Assembly (NCBI GenBank): GCA_964422415.1
Contig: CAYRBI010000001.1
Span: forward strand, 62,001 to 126,000
Direction: 5' to 3'
Source of the DNA: OLB16 sp964422415
Lineage (GTDB): Bacteria > Hinthialibacterota > Hinthialibacteria > OLB16
Length of the DNA: 64,000 nt
Below, piece after piece: positions 8,488 through 18,081 of this stretch. The stretch's first letter is position 1, and each line of letters begins with the position of its first letter. The notes under the pieces are model-generated. The model was not told where the DNA came from, ran no database searches, and saw only the letters and a list, made by a program, of their open reading frames with translations. The position numbers and the translations under genes were made by a program.

Positions 8488-9504
8488 CTAACCTCTCTTC
8501 TCCCGCCGTTCATCCTGTTTCGCGCCATTGGTTTTTGTGGTCCGTAGACGTGTCAGCATGACAAAGACATCCTCCAGGGATGGACCGATTTCACGGATGT
8601 CCAGGCATGTGTAATTGGCGGAGTCTAGCACTCCACGGATAAGTTCCGCCTTGAATTCTTGATCAGCCAGTAGATGAATGGATTGACCGAATAGGGTCGC
8701 ATCTTTCACACCCCCTGTATGCCTGAGCAGTTCAAGGGCCTGGGTGGGATGTAAACATTCCACTTCAACGCGGTGTGTCCCCTCGGGAGACACCTCGGGC
8801 ATTGCCTTAAGGTCATCGGGTGCACCACACACCATCAGCTTCGAGAGATAGATATACCCCACATGTGTACACCGCTCGGCCTCATCCATGTAATGCGTGG
8901 TCACAAAAAGGGTGGTTCCCTGGCTCGATAAAAGGAAAAGAAGATCCCACAGGTCACGCCGGGCGACTGGGTCGATGCCCGCGGTGGGTTCATCCAGAAA
9001 AACGATCTTGGGACTATGAAGAAGAGCGCAGGCCACCGCAAGCCTCTGCTTCCAACCCCCCGAGAGTCTGCCCGCCAGACGGTCCGCGTAAGGATCAAGC
9101 CCTAATAACCCGATGACCTCATCCCGGCGGCGGATTAGGTCTCCTCCCCGCAGACCATAGATTCGTCCGAAGAAACGGATGTTCTCATCGACGGTCAAGT
9201 CCTCATAGAGACTGAAACGCTGGGAGGTATAACCAATCCGTTCCTTGACCGCCTCGGGACGGCGGGACACATCAATACCATCCAGCCAGGCAGTTCCGCT
9301 ACTCGGTTCCAGCAGGCCGCATAACATACGGATCACAGTCGACTTACCGGAACCATTCGGACCGAGGAAGCCAAAGATCGCCCCCTCCTCGATCTCAAAG
9401 GAAACGGAGTCCACCGCTAAAAACTTCCCAAAACGGCGGGTAAGGTTGTCAGCAATGATCACAGGATTCCTCGATGTAATAGGTGCAAGGTGGTAGGTTC
9501 CCAT
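8488..9504 (-). CDS. ABC transporter ATP-binding protein (drug/lipid exporter type)
   Basis: 338 residues. All nucleotide-binding motifs are present: Walker A GPNGSGKST (48-56), signature LSGGWKQRL, Walker B KIVFLDEPTAGIDP and a switch His in VTTHYMDEAERC. The CCmA/DrrA-like C-terminal extension (about 225-338) is typical of subfamilies that pair with ABC-2 permeases. It powers the permease encoded at 6422-7525. The last residues are charged (GAKQDERREKRG). Upstream, the fusion-protein gene ends 50 bases before the ATG; downstream, the CHASE3 gene begins after 12 bases. The four genes most likely form one transcript. Confidence 0.93.
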   Translation of the reverse strand: MGTYHLAPITSRNPVIIADNLTRRFGKFLAVDSVSFEIEEGAIFGFLGPNGSGKSTVIRMLCGLLEPSSGTAWLDGIDVSRRPEAVKERIGYTSQRFSLYEDLTVDENIRFFGRIYGLRGGDLIRRRDEVIGLLGLDPYADRLAGRLSGGWKQRLAVACALLHSPKIVFLDEPTAGIDPVARRDLWDLLFLLSSQGTTLFVTTHYMDEAERCTHVGYIYLSKLMVCGAPDDLKAMPEVSPEGTHRVEVECLHPTQALELLRHTGGVKDATLFGQSIHLLADQEFKAELIRGVLDSANYTCLDIREIGPSLEDVFVMLTRLRTTKTNGAKQDERREKRG

Positions 9505-9554
9505 TACGCTGATGTCATTTAATCCATGTCCCTATGTGATGGGTTCCGGTCTGC

Positions 9555-10676
9555 CTATTCCTTCCCTTCCTTCAGAACATACACATCGGCATACATCCCC
9601 GCGCGCAGTTTTTCTCCCTGTTCGAGAATGTCGACCTTGACCTCGAACACGAGCTCAGAGCGTTTTTCAGTGGTTTGGATATTACGTGGGGTGAACTCGG
9701 CCTCGGAACTAAGCCGGCGGACCTTACCGGGAAATTCCTCGCCGGGATAGGAGTCGACAGTCACAGTGACTTGATCAGCGGAGTGTATGCTCCCCAATCG
9801 GTTCTCGGGAATGTAGCAACGCACCCAGGGTGAGTTTTTGAGGTTGAGCACAGCGACTGGTTCGCCCGCTTTAACGAGATCTCCCTGCTTCAGATCCAGA
9901 GTCTCCACCAACGCATCCGAGGGGGACAGGATCCGGGTTTCCTCGAGTTGGGATTGCAGGCGCGCAACATTGGCCCTGGCTGCCTCCACCGCCGCACGCT
10001 GAGCGGCGATTTCCTCCGGACGCGCACCATTATGTAAACGCGTAAGGTCAGCTCGTGCCTGGGCCAATTGAGCCATCGCCATGGCAATCTCCTCCGGACG
10101 CGATCCGCTCCGGAAGAGGGCCTGGCGTTGCAGGGCAATGGACATCTTAGCCCGTGCCGTATCGAAAAGGGCCTGCCTGTTATCCATCTCCCGGCGGTCC
10201 ACCGCACCCTTCCCGAAGAGGGTTTTAGTCCGCACATACTCTGTACTTGCAAACTGTAAGTCACTGCGCGCCGATTCCACCTGCGCCTCGGCCTCGCGGA
10301 CCTCTTCATCCCGGAAACCCTTACGGCGCAGGGTCAATTCGGCGGAACGGGCCTCGACAACTGCCTCCGCACGGGCCAGATCCTCCGCACGTGTTCCGAC
10401 CAGGAGGAGATCCAGGTTGGCCTGTGCTTGAGCTGTGGAGGCCTTGGCTTGATCGAGCTGCGCGGTCAGCTCTTGATCCTCCAACAAGACGATGGGCTCC
10501 CCGGCCTTGACCTCATCACTCTCCTCGTAATTCACACGCCAGACTCTGCCACCGATCTTCGAACCCACATGAACATCATCCACTTCGATCCGTCCATTCA
10601 AAACCAGAACCGAATCATCTGGAGAACAACCAGAGACAAAAAGTACCAACAGGGTCGCGCCGAGATATCGTTTCAT
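9555..10676 (-). CDS. HlyD-family membrane-fusion lipoprotein
   Basis: 373 residues from the ATG at 10676. The frame opens earlier (10766), but the internal start puts a lipoprotein signal at the very N-terminus: MKRYLGATLLVLFVSGC, with lipobox VSGC. Next come a biotinyl-lipoyl-like segment (VGSKIGGRVWRVNYEESDEVKAG), a long coiled-coil hairpin with repeated Ala/Glu/Arg heptads (about 75-235), then the second lipoyl half and a beta-barrel (VALVETLD-type to SYPGEEFPGKVRRLS). It bridges an inner-membrane ABC-2 pump and an outer-membrane channel. No TolC-type gene is in the window. First gene of the exporter operon; the Shine-Dalgarno (AAGGG) is weak and distant. Confidence 0.87.
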   Translation of the reverse strand: MKRYLGATLLVLFVSGCSPDDSVLVLNGRIEVDDVHVGSKIGGRVWRVNYEESDEVKAGEPIVLLEDQELTAQLDQAKASTAQAQANLDLLLVGTRAEDLARAEAVVEARSAELTLRRKGFRDEEVREAEAQVESARSDLQFASTEYVRTKTLFGKGAVDRREMDNRQALFDTARAKMSIALQRQALFRSGSRPEEIAMAMAQLAQARADLTRLHNGARPEEIAAQRAAVEAARANVARLQSQLEETRILSPSDALVETLDLKQGDLVKAGEPVAVLNLKNSPWVRCYIPENRLGSIHSADQVTVTVDSYPGEEFPGKVRRLSSEAEFTPRNIQTTEKRSELVFEVKVDILEQGEKLRAGMYADVYVLKEGKE

Positions 10677-10827
10677 GGTACAAGATGCCCTTGAGCAGAA
10701 TGGATTCCCTGCCACAGGTCCATAAGGACTGACGGCAAGGGCCATAGTTGTATTCAAAACGTTCATAAGAGTATAGCCGAATACTCTACAAATGTTACAC
10801 GAATCGGATGGTTGAGGAGGTTATCCC

Positions 10828-11901
10828 ATGTCCGTACCCAACCCCTTTCTTGGGGTTACGCTCCATGGTTTGGGTGGTTTCGCCGCTGGCAGTTTCTACA
10901 TCCCTTTCAAACAGGTCCGCAAATGGTCCTGGGAGACTTATTGGCTGGTGGGGGGGGTGTTCAGTTGGTTAATGGCCCCATGGGTAGTGGCCGCTTTGAC
11001 AGTTCCGGATCTGATGGCGGTCCTCCGGTCGACACCATCCACGAGTTTTTTCTGGTGCTACTTTTTTGGGTTGTTGTGGGGGATCGGAGGATTAACTTTC
11101 GGTCTCTCGATGCGCTATCTCGGCATGTCTCTGGGATATGCCTTTGCACTGGGATTCTGCGCGGCCTTTGGAACCCTTATCCCACCACTCTTCAAGGGTG
11201 AGTTTACTCAGCTGGTTAGTACCCTCTCCGGCCAGATCACGGTGGCGGGAGTGTTGTTGTGCCTGGTGGGGATTGGCGTGTGTGGGTTGGCGGGGGTACG
11301 GAAGGAGGGCGAACTGACTGAAGAGGCGAAACGGGCCACCATCGGGGAGTTCGACTTCAAGAAGGGGGTCTGGGTAGCGGTCTTTTGCGGAATCATGAGC
11401 GCCTGCATGGCCTTCGGAATCGCGGCGGGAAAACCTATCGCGGACGTGGCTCTAGCGCATGGCGCGGATACACTCTGGCAGAATAGCCCCGTATTCATCA
11501 TCATCCTTGCGGGGGGGTTCACCACTAATCTAATCTGGTGCCTGATTCTTCACCTGCGTAATCGGACCGGCGGTGAGTATCTCCAAGGGTCAGGTAGTCT
11601 TCTCGTGTTCAATTACTTTTTCTCCGCCCTGGCCGGCATCACCTGGTACTTCCAGTTCATGTTCTATGGGATGGGAACCACTCAGATGGGAGCCTATGAC
11701 TTCTCTAGTTGGAGTTTACACATGGCCTTCATCATTGTGTTCAGCAACCTGTGGGGCATTTTCTTCAAGGAGTGGAAAGGCACCAGTCAGCGGACCCACA
11801 ACCTCATCTTTGCCGGGATCCTGATCCTCATTCTCTCGACTCTGGTGATCGGATATGGGAACTCCCTGGCCGGTCCCCCTCCGGGGCCGGTGGAAAGATA
11901 A
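10828..11901 (+). CDS. rhaT: L-rhamnose/H+ symporter RhaT-like transporter
   Basis: 357 residues with about ten hydrophobic helices, as expected for the RhaT branch of the drug/metabolite transporter superfamily. Diagnostic stretches include FAAGSFYIPFKQVRKWSWE near the start, GLTFGLSMRYLGMSLGYA in the middle and FQFMFYGMGTTQMG near the C-terminus. RhaT imports L-rhamnose with a proton in enterobacteria; homologues in polysaccharide degraders may move related deoxysugars. No rhamnose isomerase or kinase is next to it. The ATG at 10828 has an excellent GAGGAGG Shine-Dalgarno. The gene diverges from the exporter operon and converges on the response regulator at 11939. Confidence 0.85.
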   Translation: MSVPNPFLGVTLHGLGGFAAGSFYIPFKQVRKWSWETYWLVGGVFSWLMAPWVVAALTVPDLMAVLRSTPSTSFFWCYFFGLLWGIGGLTFGLSMRYLGMSLGYAFALGFCAAFGTLIPPLFKGEFTQLVSTLSGQITVAGVLLCLVGIGVCGLAGVRKEGELTEEAKRATIGEFDFKKGVWVAVFCGIMSACMAFGIAAGKPIADVALAHGADTLWQNSPVFIIILAGGFTTNLIWCLILHLRNRTGGEYLQGSGSLLVFNYFFSALAGITWYFQFMFYGMGTTQMGAYDFSSWSLHMAFIIVFSNLWGIFFKEWKGTSQRTHNLIFAGILILILSTLVIGYGNSLAGPPPGPVER

Positions 11902-11938
11902 AGAGAAACGAGTCACGCTCCTGTAAAAAGCAGAGTAG

Positions 11939-12340
11939 CTACTCTCCCAATGCGAGATGGATGGTCTCGATCAGATCCTCGATCTGGAATGGTTTCGAGA
12001 TAAATGCCTTGATCCCCTCGGCTTCAAGGGCTTCAATCTCCTCTGAGCGCTGGTAACCGCTCATGAGGATCGCTTTGACCGTGGGATCGATCTCACGCAG
12101 CCGCCGGAAGGTATCCGCGCCATCAAGCCCTGGCATGAACCAGTCGAGAATGACCAGGTGGATGGGAGCAGTCTCCTGAGAGATCAAGAGCAGAGCGTTC
12201 ATTCCATCAGTGGCCTTGAGACACTCAAAGCCAGCCCCATTCAATATCTCCGAGATGGTCTCACGCACGGAGTGGTCATCGTCTACAACGAGAATACGCT
12301 TTTTCAGGGTGGCCTCCTCCCGGAAGATATCCGGCCGCAC
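11939..12340 (-). CDS. Single-domain response regulator (CheY-like receiver)
   Basis: 133 residues from a GTG at 12340. Receiver landmarks are present: ILVVDDDHSV (acidic pair), phospho-acceptor Asp in HLVILDWFMPGLDG, Ser in AILMSGYQ and Lys in AFISKPFQ. No output domain follows, so it acts by protein contact or as a phosphorelay intermediate. The GTG has AGGAGGAGG 11 bases upstream; a second strong GGGAGGAGG lies inside the frame just before a CTG codon (12305-12307) that would give the classic L/M-K-K-R-I-L-V-V-D start, so a CTG start is a real alternative. No histidine kinase is adjacent; two orphan-type kinases occur at 42432 and 48632. Confidence 0.88.
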   Translation of the reverse strand: MRPDIFREEATLKKRILVVDDDHSVRETISEILNGAGFECLKATDGMNALLLISQETAPIHLVILDWFMPGLDGADTFRRLREIDPTVKAILMSGYQRSEEIEALEAEGIKAFISKPFQIEDLIETIHLALGE

Positions 12341-12419
12341 CAGAGTCTTAACCTCCTCCTACCAGATAGGTTGTGATACCTTTTAGTGAATGATCGGCAG
12401 GAGTTGAACAGATCGAACC

Positions 12420-14432
12420 ATGAAATCCTCCACCTACGGCATCCGGCTTTGGGCCTTGGCCCTTGCAATGGTCATGACCACATCCGCTGAAGCTCAATCC
12501 CAGATCGTAGATACCGGTGATTATGCTCGTATGTTGCGGATCATCGGTTCAGACGAATCTGACCGCTGCGGCTTCGGCCTTGATGTGGTGGATCTAGACC
12601 AAGATGGTCTCGAAGATCTCTTGGTGGCCTCCGATCAGGCACTGGACAACTCCCGGGACTACCGGGGGGGACGTGTAGATCTGTTCTACTCTCAAACACT
12701 TAATATTCTCGGTACTATCGATCTCTACACCCCCCAACCCAAGCCAGATCTGACCTTTTATGGCAATTCCGAGAATGCTCTCTTTGGTCTCCAGATCCAA
12801 CATGGGGACTACGATGGGAATGGTATCACCGATCTGGTTCTCGCGGCACCTTACTACGAATTGGATGGACAAGAGACAACCGGGCAGATCTATCTCTTTT
12901 TCGGAGAGTCTATCCAGCCTTCAACAAGCTCTATCAATATCCCCGGCCCGGCAATCGTAATCAATGGCGCCGAAGAGGGAGAGCAGGCCGGCTTCAAGAT
13001 GGCCACGGCCGACTTTGATCAGGATGGCCGGGATGATCTTGTAATCGGAGCACCGGGTTCGGGAAAATCGGGAGCTGACTCCTCTGGCTCGGTCTATGTG
13101 GTCCATGGACGAAGCCGCTCTGAATGGTCGGCCCGGCCCACTCTGGATTTAGTAATGGCGACTCAGGACATCTACTCAGCGGCGGAGATCGATGTACATA
13201 CCTTTTTCGGTATGCGTGAGGATGACCGGCTGGGAGAATCATTGGCCGCAGGGGACATTAATGGTGATGGGACTCCTGAACTCTATATGGGAGCCGACCA
13301 CCAAGACTATGTGCCCTCCCCGAAGCTGACCTACCTCGATGTCGGAGCAGTTCACATGATCCCGGGGAGCAAAGTGTTCGCCAGCTCGAGCCCAGTCCAT
13401 CTCTCTACCCAATCCACCAGCATCATGTTCCAGGGTAGATCCGAGTTTGATCTCTATGGTGACAACATCCGCCTCTTTAATTGGGATGGCGACACCGGGG
13501 GAGCGGGAAACCTGGGCACCCAGGACCTTTGGATCTCCGCTCCCTTCGCCGAACCCACCCCGACCACTGAAATCGACGATGACCGTGGGCTCCTGACCAT
13601 GATCTCTGGCTCATTCTCTTTCCTTCAGAATATTGAATCGCCGCTTCAATACCCCGCCCAGGTCTCCAGACTACTCGTCGGCCCCCGTGATTCGGACAAC
13701 GAGACCTTATTCGCTGGGGACATGGATTTTGGGGATGTCTCCGGTGATACCACACCCGAACTGGTCGTGTGCGCCTCTCAGTATGATGGGCTTGATGGAG
13801 ACCGGACTGGCGCGGTGTTTGTCTTCGATAAGAAGGCGGTGGATGAAGGAGCCGTAACCGCTCCCTTGGAGACAGAGAAGGCTACCGGTACGATAAAGAT
13901 TGAAGGCGAATATCAGTATGACCGTTTTGGCATGAGGGCTCGTATTCTCCACCACCCTTTGGGAAACCGTCTGGTCGTAGCCGCCCCACAAGCCTCAATC
14001 GAAGACCGTGGCGCCGCAGGTGTTGTCTATATCCTGGACATTGCCTCCCTGGCCTTCGTGAAGAATGCCTCTCCCACCCCCACCCACAAACCCACCGTTA
14101 CCTGGACCCCCACTAGCATCTGGTCTCCCACCTATACCAGTACCCCAACCCAGTCCAACACCCGGACCATCACTCGTACTCCCACCCTTTCCCGCACCCG
14201 GACGCTCACCTTTACGCAAACCGGAACTCCCACGCTTACGCAGACCATTACAATCACTCCCACCCCAACCGAGATCCCAGACACAGTCCTCGATCTCAAT
14301 GGAGATACTGTGATTGATTACCACGATCTTATGCTCCTCAGCTCACACTGGATGTCGCCTCTTAAAGATGACAATGTCCGGAATGCTCCCATTCTTCTGA
14401 AGATGCTGAACCGGCTCCATTCCTCCCCATGA
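12420..14432 (+). CDS. Secreted FG-GAP (integrin-alpha-like) propeller with Thr/Pro linker and dockerin-like end
   Basis: 670 residues. A Sec signal peptide ends near A25 (TTSAEA). About six FG-GAP blades follow, each with a calcium-loop signature such as DLDQDGLEDLLVAS, DYDGNGITDLVLA, DFDQDGRDDLVIGAPG and DINGDGTPELYMGA. Residues about 550-620 are a low-complexity Thr/Pro linker (TPT-type repeats). The end (about 621-642) has one dockerin-like EF loop, D-L-N-G-D-T-V-I-D-Y-H-D; a complete dockerin needs two, so this is a half dockerin. The same linker-plus-dockerin plan ends the 1600-residue protein at 24416. Its stop overlaps the next start (ATGA, 14429-14432). Likely an extracellular, calcium-stabilised binding or scaffold-associated protein. 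Confidence 0.85.
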   Translation: MKSSTYGIRLWALALAMVMTTSAEAQSQIVDTGDYARMLRIIGSDESDRCGFGLDVVDLDQDGLEDLLVASDQALDNSRDYRGGRVDLFYSQTLNILGTIDLYTPQPKPDLTFYGNSENALFGLQIQHGDYDGNGITDLVLAAPYYELDGQETTGQIYLFFGESIQPSTSSINIPGPAIVINGAEEGEQAGFKMATADFDQDGRDDLVIGAPGSGKSGADSSGSVYVVHGRSRSEWSARPTLDLVMATQDIYSAAEIDVHTFFGMREDDRLGESLAAGDINGDGTPELYMGADHQDYVPSPKLTYLDVGAVHMIPGSKVFASSSPVHLSTQSTSIMFQGRSEFDLYGDNIRLFNWDGDTGGAGNLGTQDLWISAPFAEPTPTTEIDDDRGLLTMISGSFSFLQNIESPLQYPAQVSRLLVGPRDSDNETLFAGDMDFGDVSGDTTPELVVCASQYDGLDGDRTGAVFVFDKKAVDEGAVTAPLETEKATGTIKIEGEYQYDRFGMRARILHHPLGNRLVVAAPQASIEDRGAAGVVYILDIASLAFVKNASPTPTHKPTVTWTPTSIWSPTYTSTPTQSNTRTITRTPTLSRTRTLTFTQTGTPTLTQTITITPTPTEIPDTVLDLNGDTVIDYHDLMLLSSHWMSPLKDDNVRNAPILLKMLNRLHSSP

Positions 14433-16474
14433 GGATCACCGGACACCCCCATCTCTTGCGATGGTGTTCCGGCATCCTGTTGGTACTCTCCTGCCAGACA
14501 TCACTCGCGGCTCCGGGGTATGACGTGGCAATGCGTCATGCTGTTAACCTGAGTCAGAATTCGGCTCCTGTAGTTGGGAATGGCGAAGTGGGTTGCCTGT
14601 TGCGGTCCCCAGCGGGCAGCCGGTCTTTCCTTGAGGGAACTGTCACCGGCGAACATTGGAAATGTTCACCGTCGGACAGAGCGGTTCCCGCCGAACGGGT
14701 CAGCCTTCTCGGACTCACATTGGAGATCCAACCCGTAGATCCCGCTGTTCCTTCCCTGCCACCCTTTCTGATGGGAGCTGTCTACCGGCTGGATCAGAAC
14801 CTCATCACCAACCGTTTCCAAACCGGTAACCAAGTTCTCTCCGCTACTTTTACAGTCGCCCCGACACGGAATCTCTTTGTTCTCAGTGGCAAATCGAGCT
14901 TCCCGGTGAATCTGAAAATGACCGCCACGATCCCGGATCCCGGCCTGGCGGAGACCTACCTCTTCTCGGCCTCAGGCTGTGTCGAAGGTAACAGGGCCAG
15001 CTTCGCCTTGACTCAAGATCTCCCCCGTATGGAGTCCTTCGGTGTGGCGCTCCGGGCCACCGGAGGACCAGTCCGGCCGGCTACCCTCGAGCGTGGGATC
15101 AGCCTGGAGATGCCTGGGACCCAAAACTGGCTGATTCTGCTACAAATCACCTCCCTGCAAGACAACCTACCGCTTCTGCCCGTCACCCTGGCCGAAGCCA
15201 AGAGCCTGGCGGCCACTCCTGAGGCCAGCCTAACACAGGAGAGAATCGAATGGTGGCGCCTTTTCTGGAACCACTCTGTTCTCGACATGCAGGGGTCTAC
15301 CCATCCAGATGCAACCCTGCTGGAACGCACCATGGTATGTCTTCAACATGGAATGGCGACCCATACGCGGGGACGTTTTCCGCCGGGTGATTGTGGCCTG
15401 GGTGAGCAACACGAAGGCGGCCGCCCCTGGCACTCGACTCTCTGGCCGCTGTACCGGGGCTGGATCCTGACCGGCCATGTAGACCAGGTGAACTGCCTGG
15501 GCTACCCACTCCTGTTACCAGAACAAGAAACACTCCCCTCCCGGGAGGCTCAGGCCTTGTTACCCAGCGAGTCCGGTCCAGACGCAGTACCCTCCGCAAG
15601 TGCTGAAGCTCTGGGCGAGGCTCTCCTGGAGATTGGATTAGTGTCCGACCAGTACCCCTGGAATGAAACCGGCCGCCTCTTCTCGACCATCCCGTTGCTT
15701 CAGTCTCTTCCCAACCTCATGGAGAACCGTCCCGAGGAAGCGAGCGCCGTATATCCATTCCTTTTCCGGAATGCGAACCGGGCGATGGCGATCCTCTCCG
15801 CCACTGACGCGCTTACTCAGCTCGACCCATCCTTGATCCCCCACCTCTCTATGGCGGTCAAGGGCGCACTGGATGTCGCGGCGGAGATCGAGATCGATGC
15901 CCCCACACGCAAGAAATGGATGGCTTGCCTGGAGGCTGTCCGGGCTCAGGCAGGCCAAGGGAAGAATTGGCCGGACTTTGATCAGATCCGGCATCTGCCC
16001 GACACCGTGGCGGGTATCGGCCAGGTGGAGGGCTTCCTGGCCTGGTTCGCCGCACAACAGACCGCTCCAGAGGGAGTGCTGTTGAACTCGGCGGGGGGAC
16101 GGTCTCTGCTGAAGACCGGTTGGGCCTTGGGGAAACTGGTGGATCTCCTTCTGAAAGAGAATAATGGTGTCTACCACCTGTTGCCCGGGCTCACCCCGGA
16201 TGGATCCTGGAGCCTACAATGGGAAAATATCGGCCTGGAAGATGGTTCACTGATCCCCGCGCTGACCCTCGAACGGGGAATCCTGGACTCCTTCCTCCTG
16301 CGCCCTGCCCGGAATGGTCCCGTCCGGTTTGGGTTGCCCCCCAACTGGACCTCGGCCAAAGTGGCGATGATTGGCCCCTCGCAAGAGGCCATCGAAGTGA
16401 AAACGACTCCAGAGCGTGTCGCCGAGTTCACCGGAAAAAGTGGACAGGATTACCTGGTGGGGCCGGTGTGGTGA
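14429..16474 (+). CDS. Secreted six-hairpin-glycosidase-like protein
   Basis: 681 residues. A signal peptide ends near residue 28 (LVLSCQTSLAAP). The first block contains PVVGNGEVGCLL, resembling the N-terminal beta-sandwich of GH65/GH95-type enzymes. The middle and end have alternating helical hairpins with WWRLFWNHSVLDM and GEQHEGGRPWHSTLWPLYRGWILTG, as in (alpha/alpha)6 barrels. I see no certain catalytic pair, although GEQHEGG could supply an acid. The resemblance to six-hairpin glycosidases is inferred by eye and is moderate. It overlaps the upstream FG-GAP gene by four bases and its TGA overlaps the GTG of the next gene, so it is translated as part of a four-gene unit. Confidence 0.55.
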   Translation: MRITGHPHLLRWCSGILLVLSCQTSLAAPGYDVAMRHAVNLSQNSAPVVGNGEVGCLLRSPAGSRSFLEGTVTGEHWKCSPSDRAVPAERVSLLGLTLEIQPVDPAVPSLPPFLMGAVYRLDQNLITNRFQTGNQVLSATFTVAPTRNLFVLSGKSSFPVNLKMTATIPDPGLAETYLFSASGCVEGNRASFALTQDLPRMESFGVALRATGGPVRPATLERGISLEMPGTQNWLILLQITSLQDNLPLLPVTLAEAKSLAATPEASLTQERIEWWRLFWNHSVLDMQGSTHPDATLLERTMVCLQHGMATHTRGRFPPGDCGLGEQHEGGRPWHSTLWPLYRGWILTGHVDQVNCLGYPLLLPEQETLPSREAQALLPSESGPDAVPSASAEALGEALLEIGLVSDQYPWNETGRLFSTIPLLQSLPNLMENRPEEASAVYPFLFRNANRAMAILSATDALTQLDPSLIPHLSMAVKGALDVAAEIEIDAPTRKKWMACLEAVRAQAGQGKNWPDFDQIRHLPDTVAGIGQVEGFLAWFAAQQTAPEGVLLNSAGGRSLLKTGWALGKLVDLLLKENNGVYHLLPGLTPDGSWSLQWENIGLEDGSLIPALTLERGILDSFLLRPARNGPVRFGLPPNWTSAKVAMIGPSQEAIEVKTTPERVAEFTGKSGQDYLVGPVW

Positions 16475-18081
16475 GCCTCATTGGGGTAGTGTTAACGGGT
16501 TTACTCGGATCGCTTGCTCTCACCGGATTAGCTGCTCTTGCCCAGGATTCCACCCTTCCCATTCTCTCCGATGCCACCGTTGTGAGAGCGGAGGGCTGGG
16601 TAAGCCCTCACAAAGGCTGGGAATGCAGCTCTTTCAAATCAGATCGGGCGGTCGATGGTCTGTTAAGTGGACAATGCCTCTTCTCCTGTACTAGCGGTGC
16701 TTTAGCCATGGCCACTGTCCAACTCGCTTCCTCGGAACTCTATGATATTTGGGCACGGGTGTATGACGATGGTTCCGAGGCGGGTACTCATGATTTCACG
16801 CTTACAATCCGTGATGAGAAAGGAGCCCATACCTTCCCTCTCGCAGTCTCGGATTATGATTCCCCCTATCATGTAGAAAATACTGCAATCAGCAATTCCG
16901 GCAGTCCCGGTGGTTATATCTGGGAGAGAATGGGCCCATTGGTAACAGAAGGATATGGGAAGCTTCAGCTGGAGCTTCGAGATCCAGACCTCCGAGGTTC
17001 CGCCTTGGATGCGCTGGTCTTCTATCATGTAGCTGACCGGAAACCGTTAGCCTGTGATTTCTCGATTCCTCAAGATACCGAGTGGTCCACAATCACACGC
17101 GGTCAGGTGATCTCACCCCAGAGTTCCTTCCATCAGGAGAAGGATCCCTCAACAGGTCAGCTCTGCTTGGTAGCCACCATCGGTCCGACCGATGGACCGG
17201 GACTTAACGGTGATCAATGGCTTAGTGTCCTCTCACAACATTCACTTTCCCATCGTGCTGGTGAGCCTTTCTCCTTCCATATCCGCTACCGTGTGGATGA
17301 CCACTACCTTGGACAGGACAACTACCTGGGAGTCTTGATCGACTCCTCTCCCGGTCCAGTCCCCTCTCCATGCCTGTATGGGACATGCCATTACAACAAC
17401 CTCTTGTATGACTCGCATCAACCAACATGGTCACTCTTCAATGATGGCTTTTTCCACTGGAAACAGCTGAGCGGAGGAGAGTGTGTGTTGAAAAGAGATT
17501 GGGATTTTATTATTGGGTATGGAACTGACCAGTTGAATTACCTCGTACCCGGCGCGACAGACCTGATCCCTCCCAATGATCCGGATTACCCACTGTGGAG
17601 TATCACGGACTACCATGTTTATTCCTTTTTCTTCAATGGACAGGAGGGCCTGGCATATATCGATGGCCGGCTTGCTGACCGCTGGTGGGTTCCGGATGTC
17701 ATCAGACGTGGCAGCATCGAAAGAGAGGACCTGAATCCCACCTTCATGGATGCCTTCAATAAAGAGGGGTATATCCGCTTCTTGTTCACTGCACTGGGAG
17801 ATGGTCGAGATCCATTTGCGGAAGGAATGCCGGGCTACATGGAGTGCACTTGTCCCCAAACTCCGGCTGTCTATGACCGGGCAGCTGGCATATTCGTTCC
17901 AAAAACAGCCAAGGTATACCTCGACTGGGCGATGCTCAATGCCGATCTTGAGATTGCACGAAAGTGGATTGATCAAGGACGTCTGCCCAGATCAACCGCA
18001 AACCCTTTGGGTTTGACTCTCCCACCAAGACAACGGTACGATGGTAATCCTTATGACCGAGCCGATCGTTTCCAGCAGTGA
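16471..18081 (+). CDS. Secreted protein of unknown function, possible carbohydrate-binding N-domain
   Basis: 536 residues from the GTG at 16471, whose GTGA overlaps the previous stop. The frame is open back to 16219, but that part lies inside the preceding gene and has no protein character, whereas from 16471 a signal peptide follows (IGVVLTGLLGSLALTGLAALA). Residues about 30-190 contain YDIWARVYDDGSEAGTHDFTL, typical of beta-sandwich modules that bind sugars or act as spacers. The remainder is rich in Tyr, Trp and Gly with Cys pairs (CLYGTCHYNN, ECTCPQTP) and a concanavalin-like feel (FHWKQLSGG, AYIDGRLADRWW). I do not recognise the family. The last 41 bases overlap the Wzz-like gene. Confidence 0.65.
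   Translation: MSLIGVVLTGLLGSLALTGLAALAQDSTLPILSDATVVRAEGWVSPHKGWECSSFKSDRAVDGLLSGQCLFSCTSGALAMATVQLASSELYDIWARVYDDGSEAGTHDFTLTIRDEKGAHTFPLAVSDYDSPYHVENTAISNSGSPGGYIWERMGPLVTEGYGKLQLELRDPDLRGSALDALVFYHVADRKPLACDFSIPQDTEWSTITRGQVISPQSSFHQEKDPSTGQLCLVATIGPTDGPGLNGDQWLSVLSQHSLSHRAGEPFSFHIRYRVDDHYLGQDNYLGVLIDSSPGPVPSPCLYGTCHYNNLLYDSHQPTWSLFNDGFFHWKQLSGGECVLKRDWDFIIGYGTDQLNYLVPGATDLIPPNDPDYPLWSITDYHVYSFFFNGQEGLAYIDGRLADRWWVPDVIRRGSIEREDLNPTFMDAFNKEGYIRFLFTALGDGRDPFAEGMPGYMECTCPQTPAVYDRAAGIFVPKTAKVYLDWAMLNADLEIARKWIDQGRLPRSTANPLGLTLPPRQRYDGNPYDRADRFQQ

Noticed and set aside
14070..14280. Direct DNA repeats of ACCCCCACC type
   Set aside because: They encode the Thr/Pro linker and are explained by protein low complexity.
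16219..16470. Longer start for the gene at 16471
   Set aside because: The extra 84 residues are basic and Pro-rich, overlap the preceding gene, and hide a good signal peptide.
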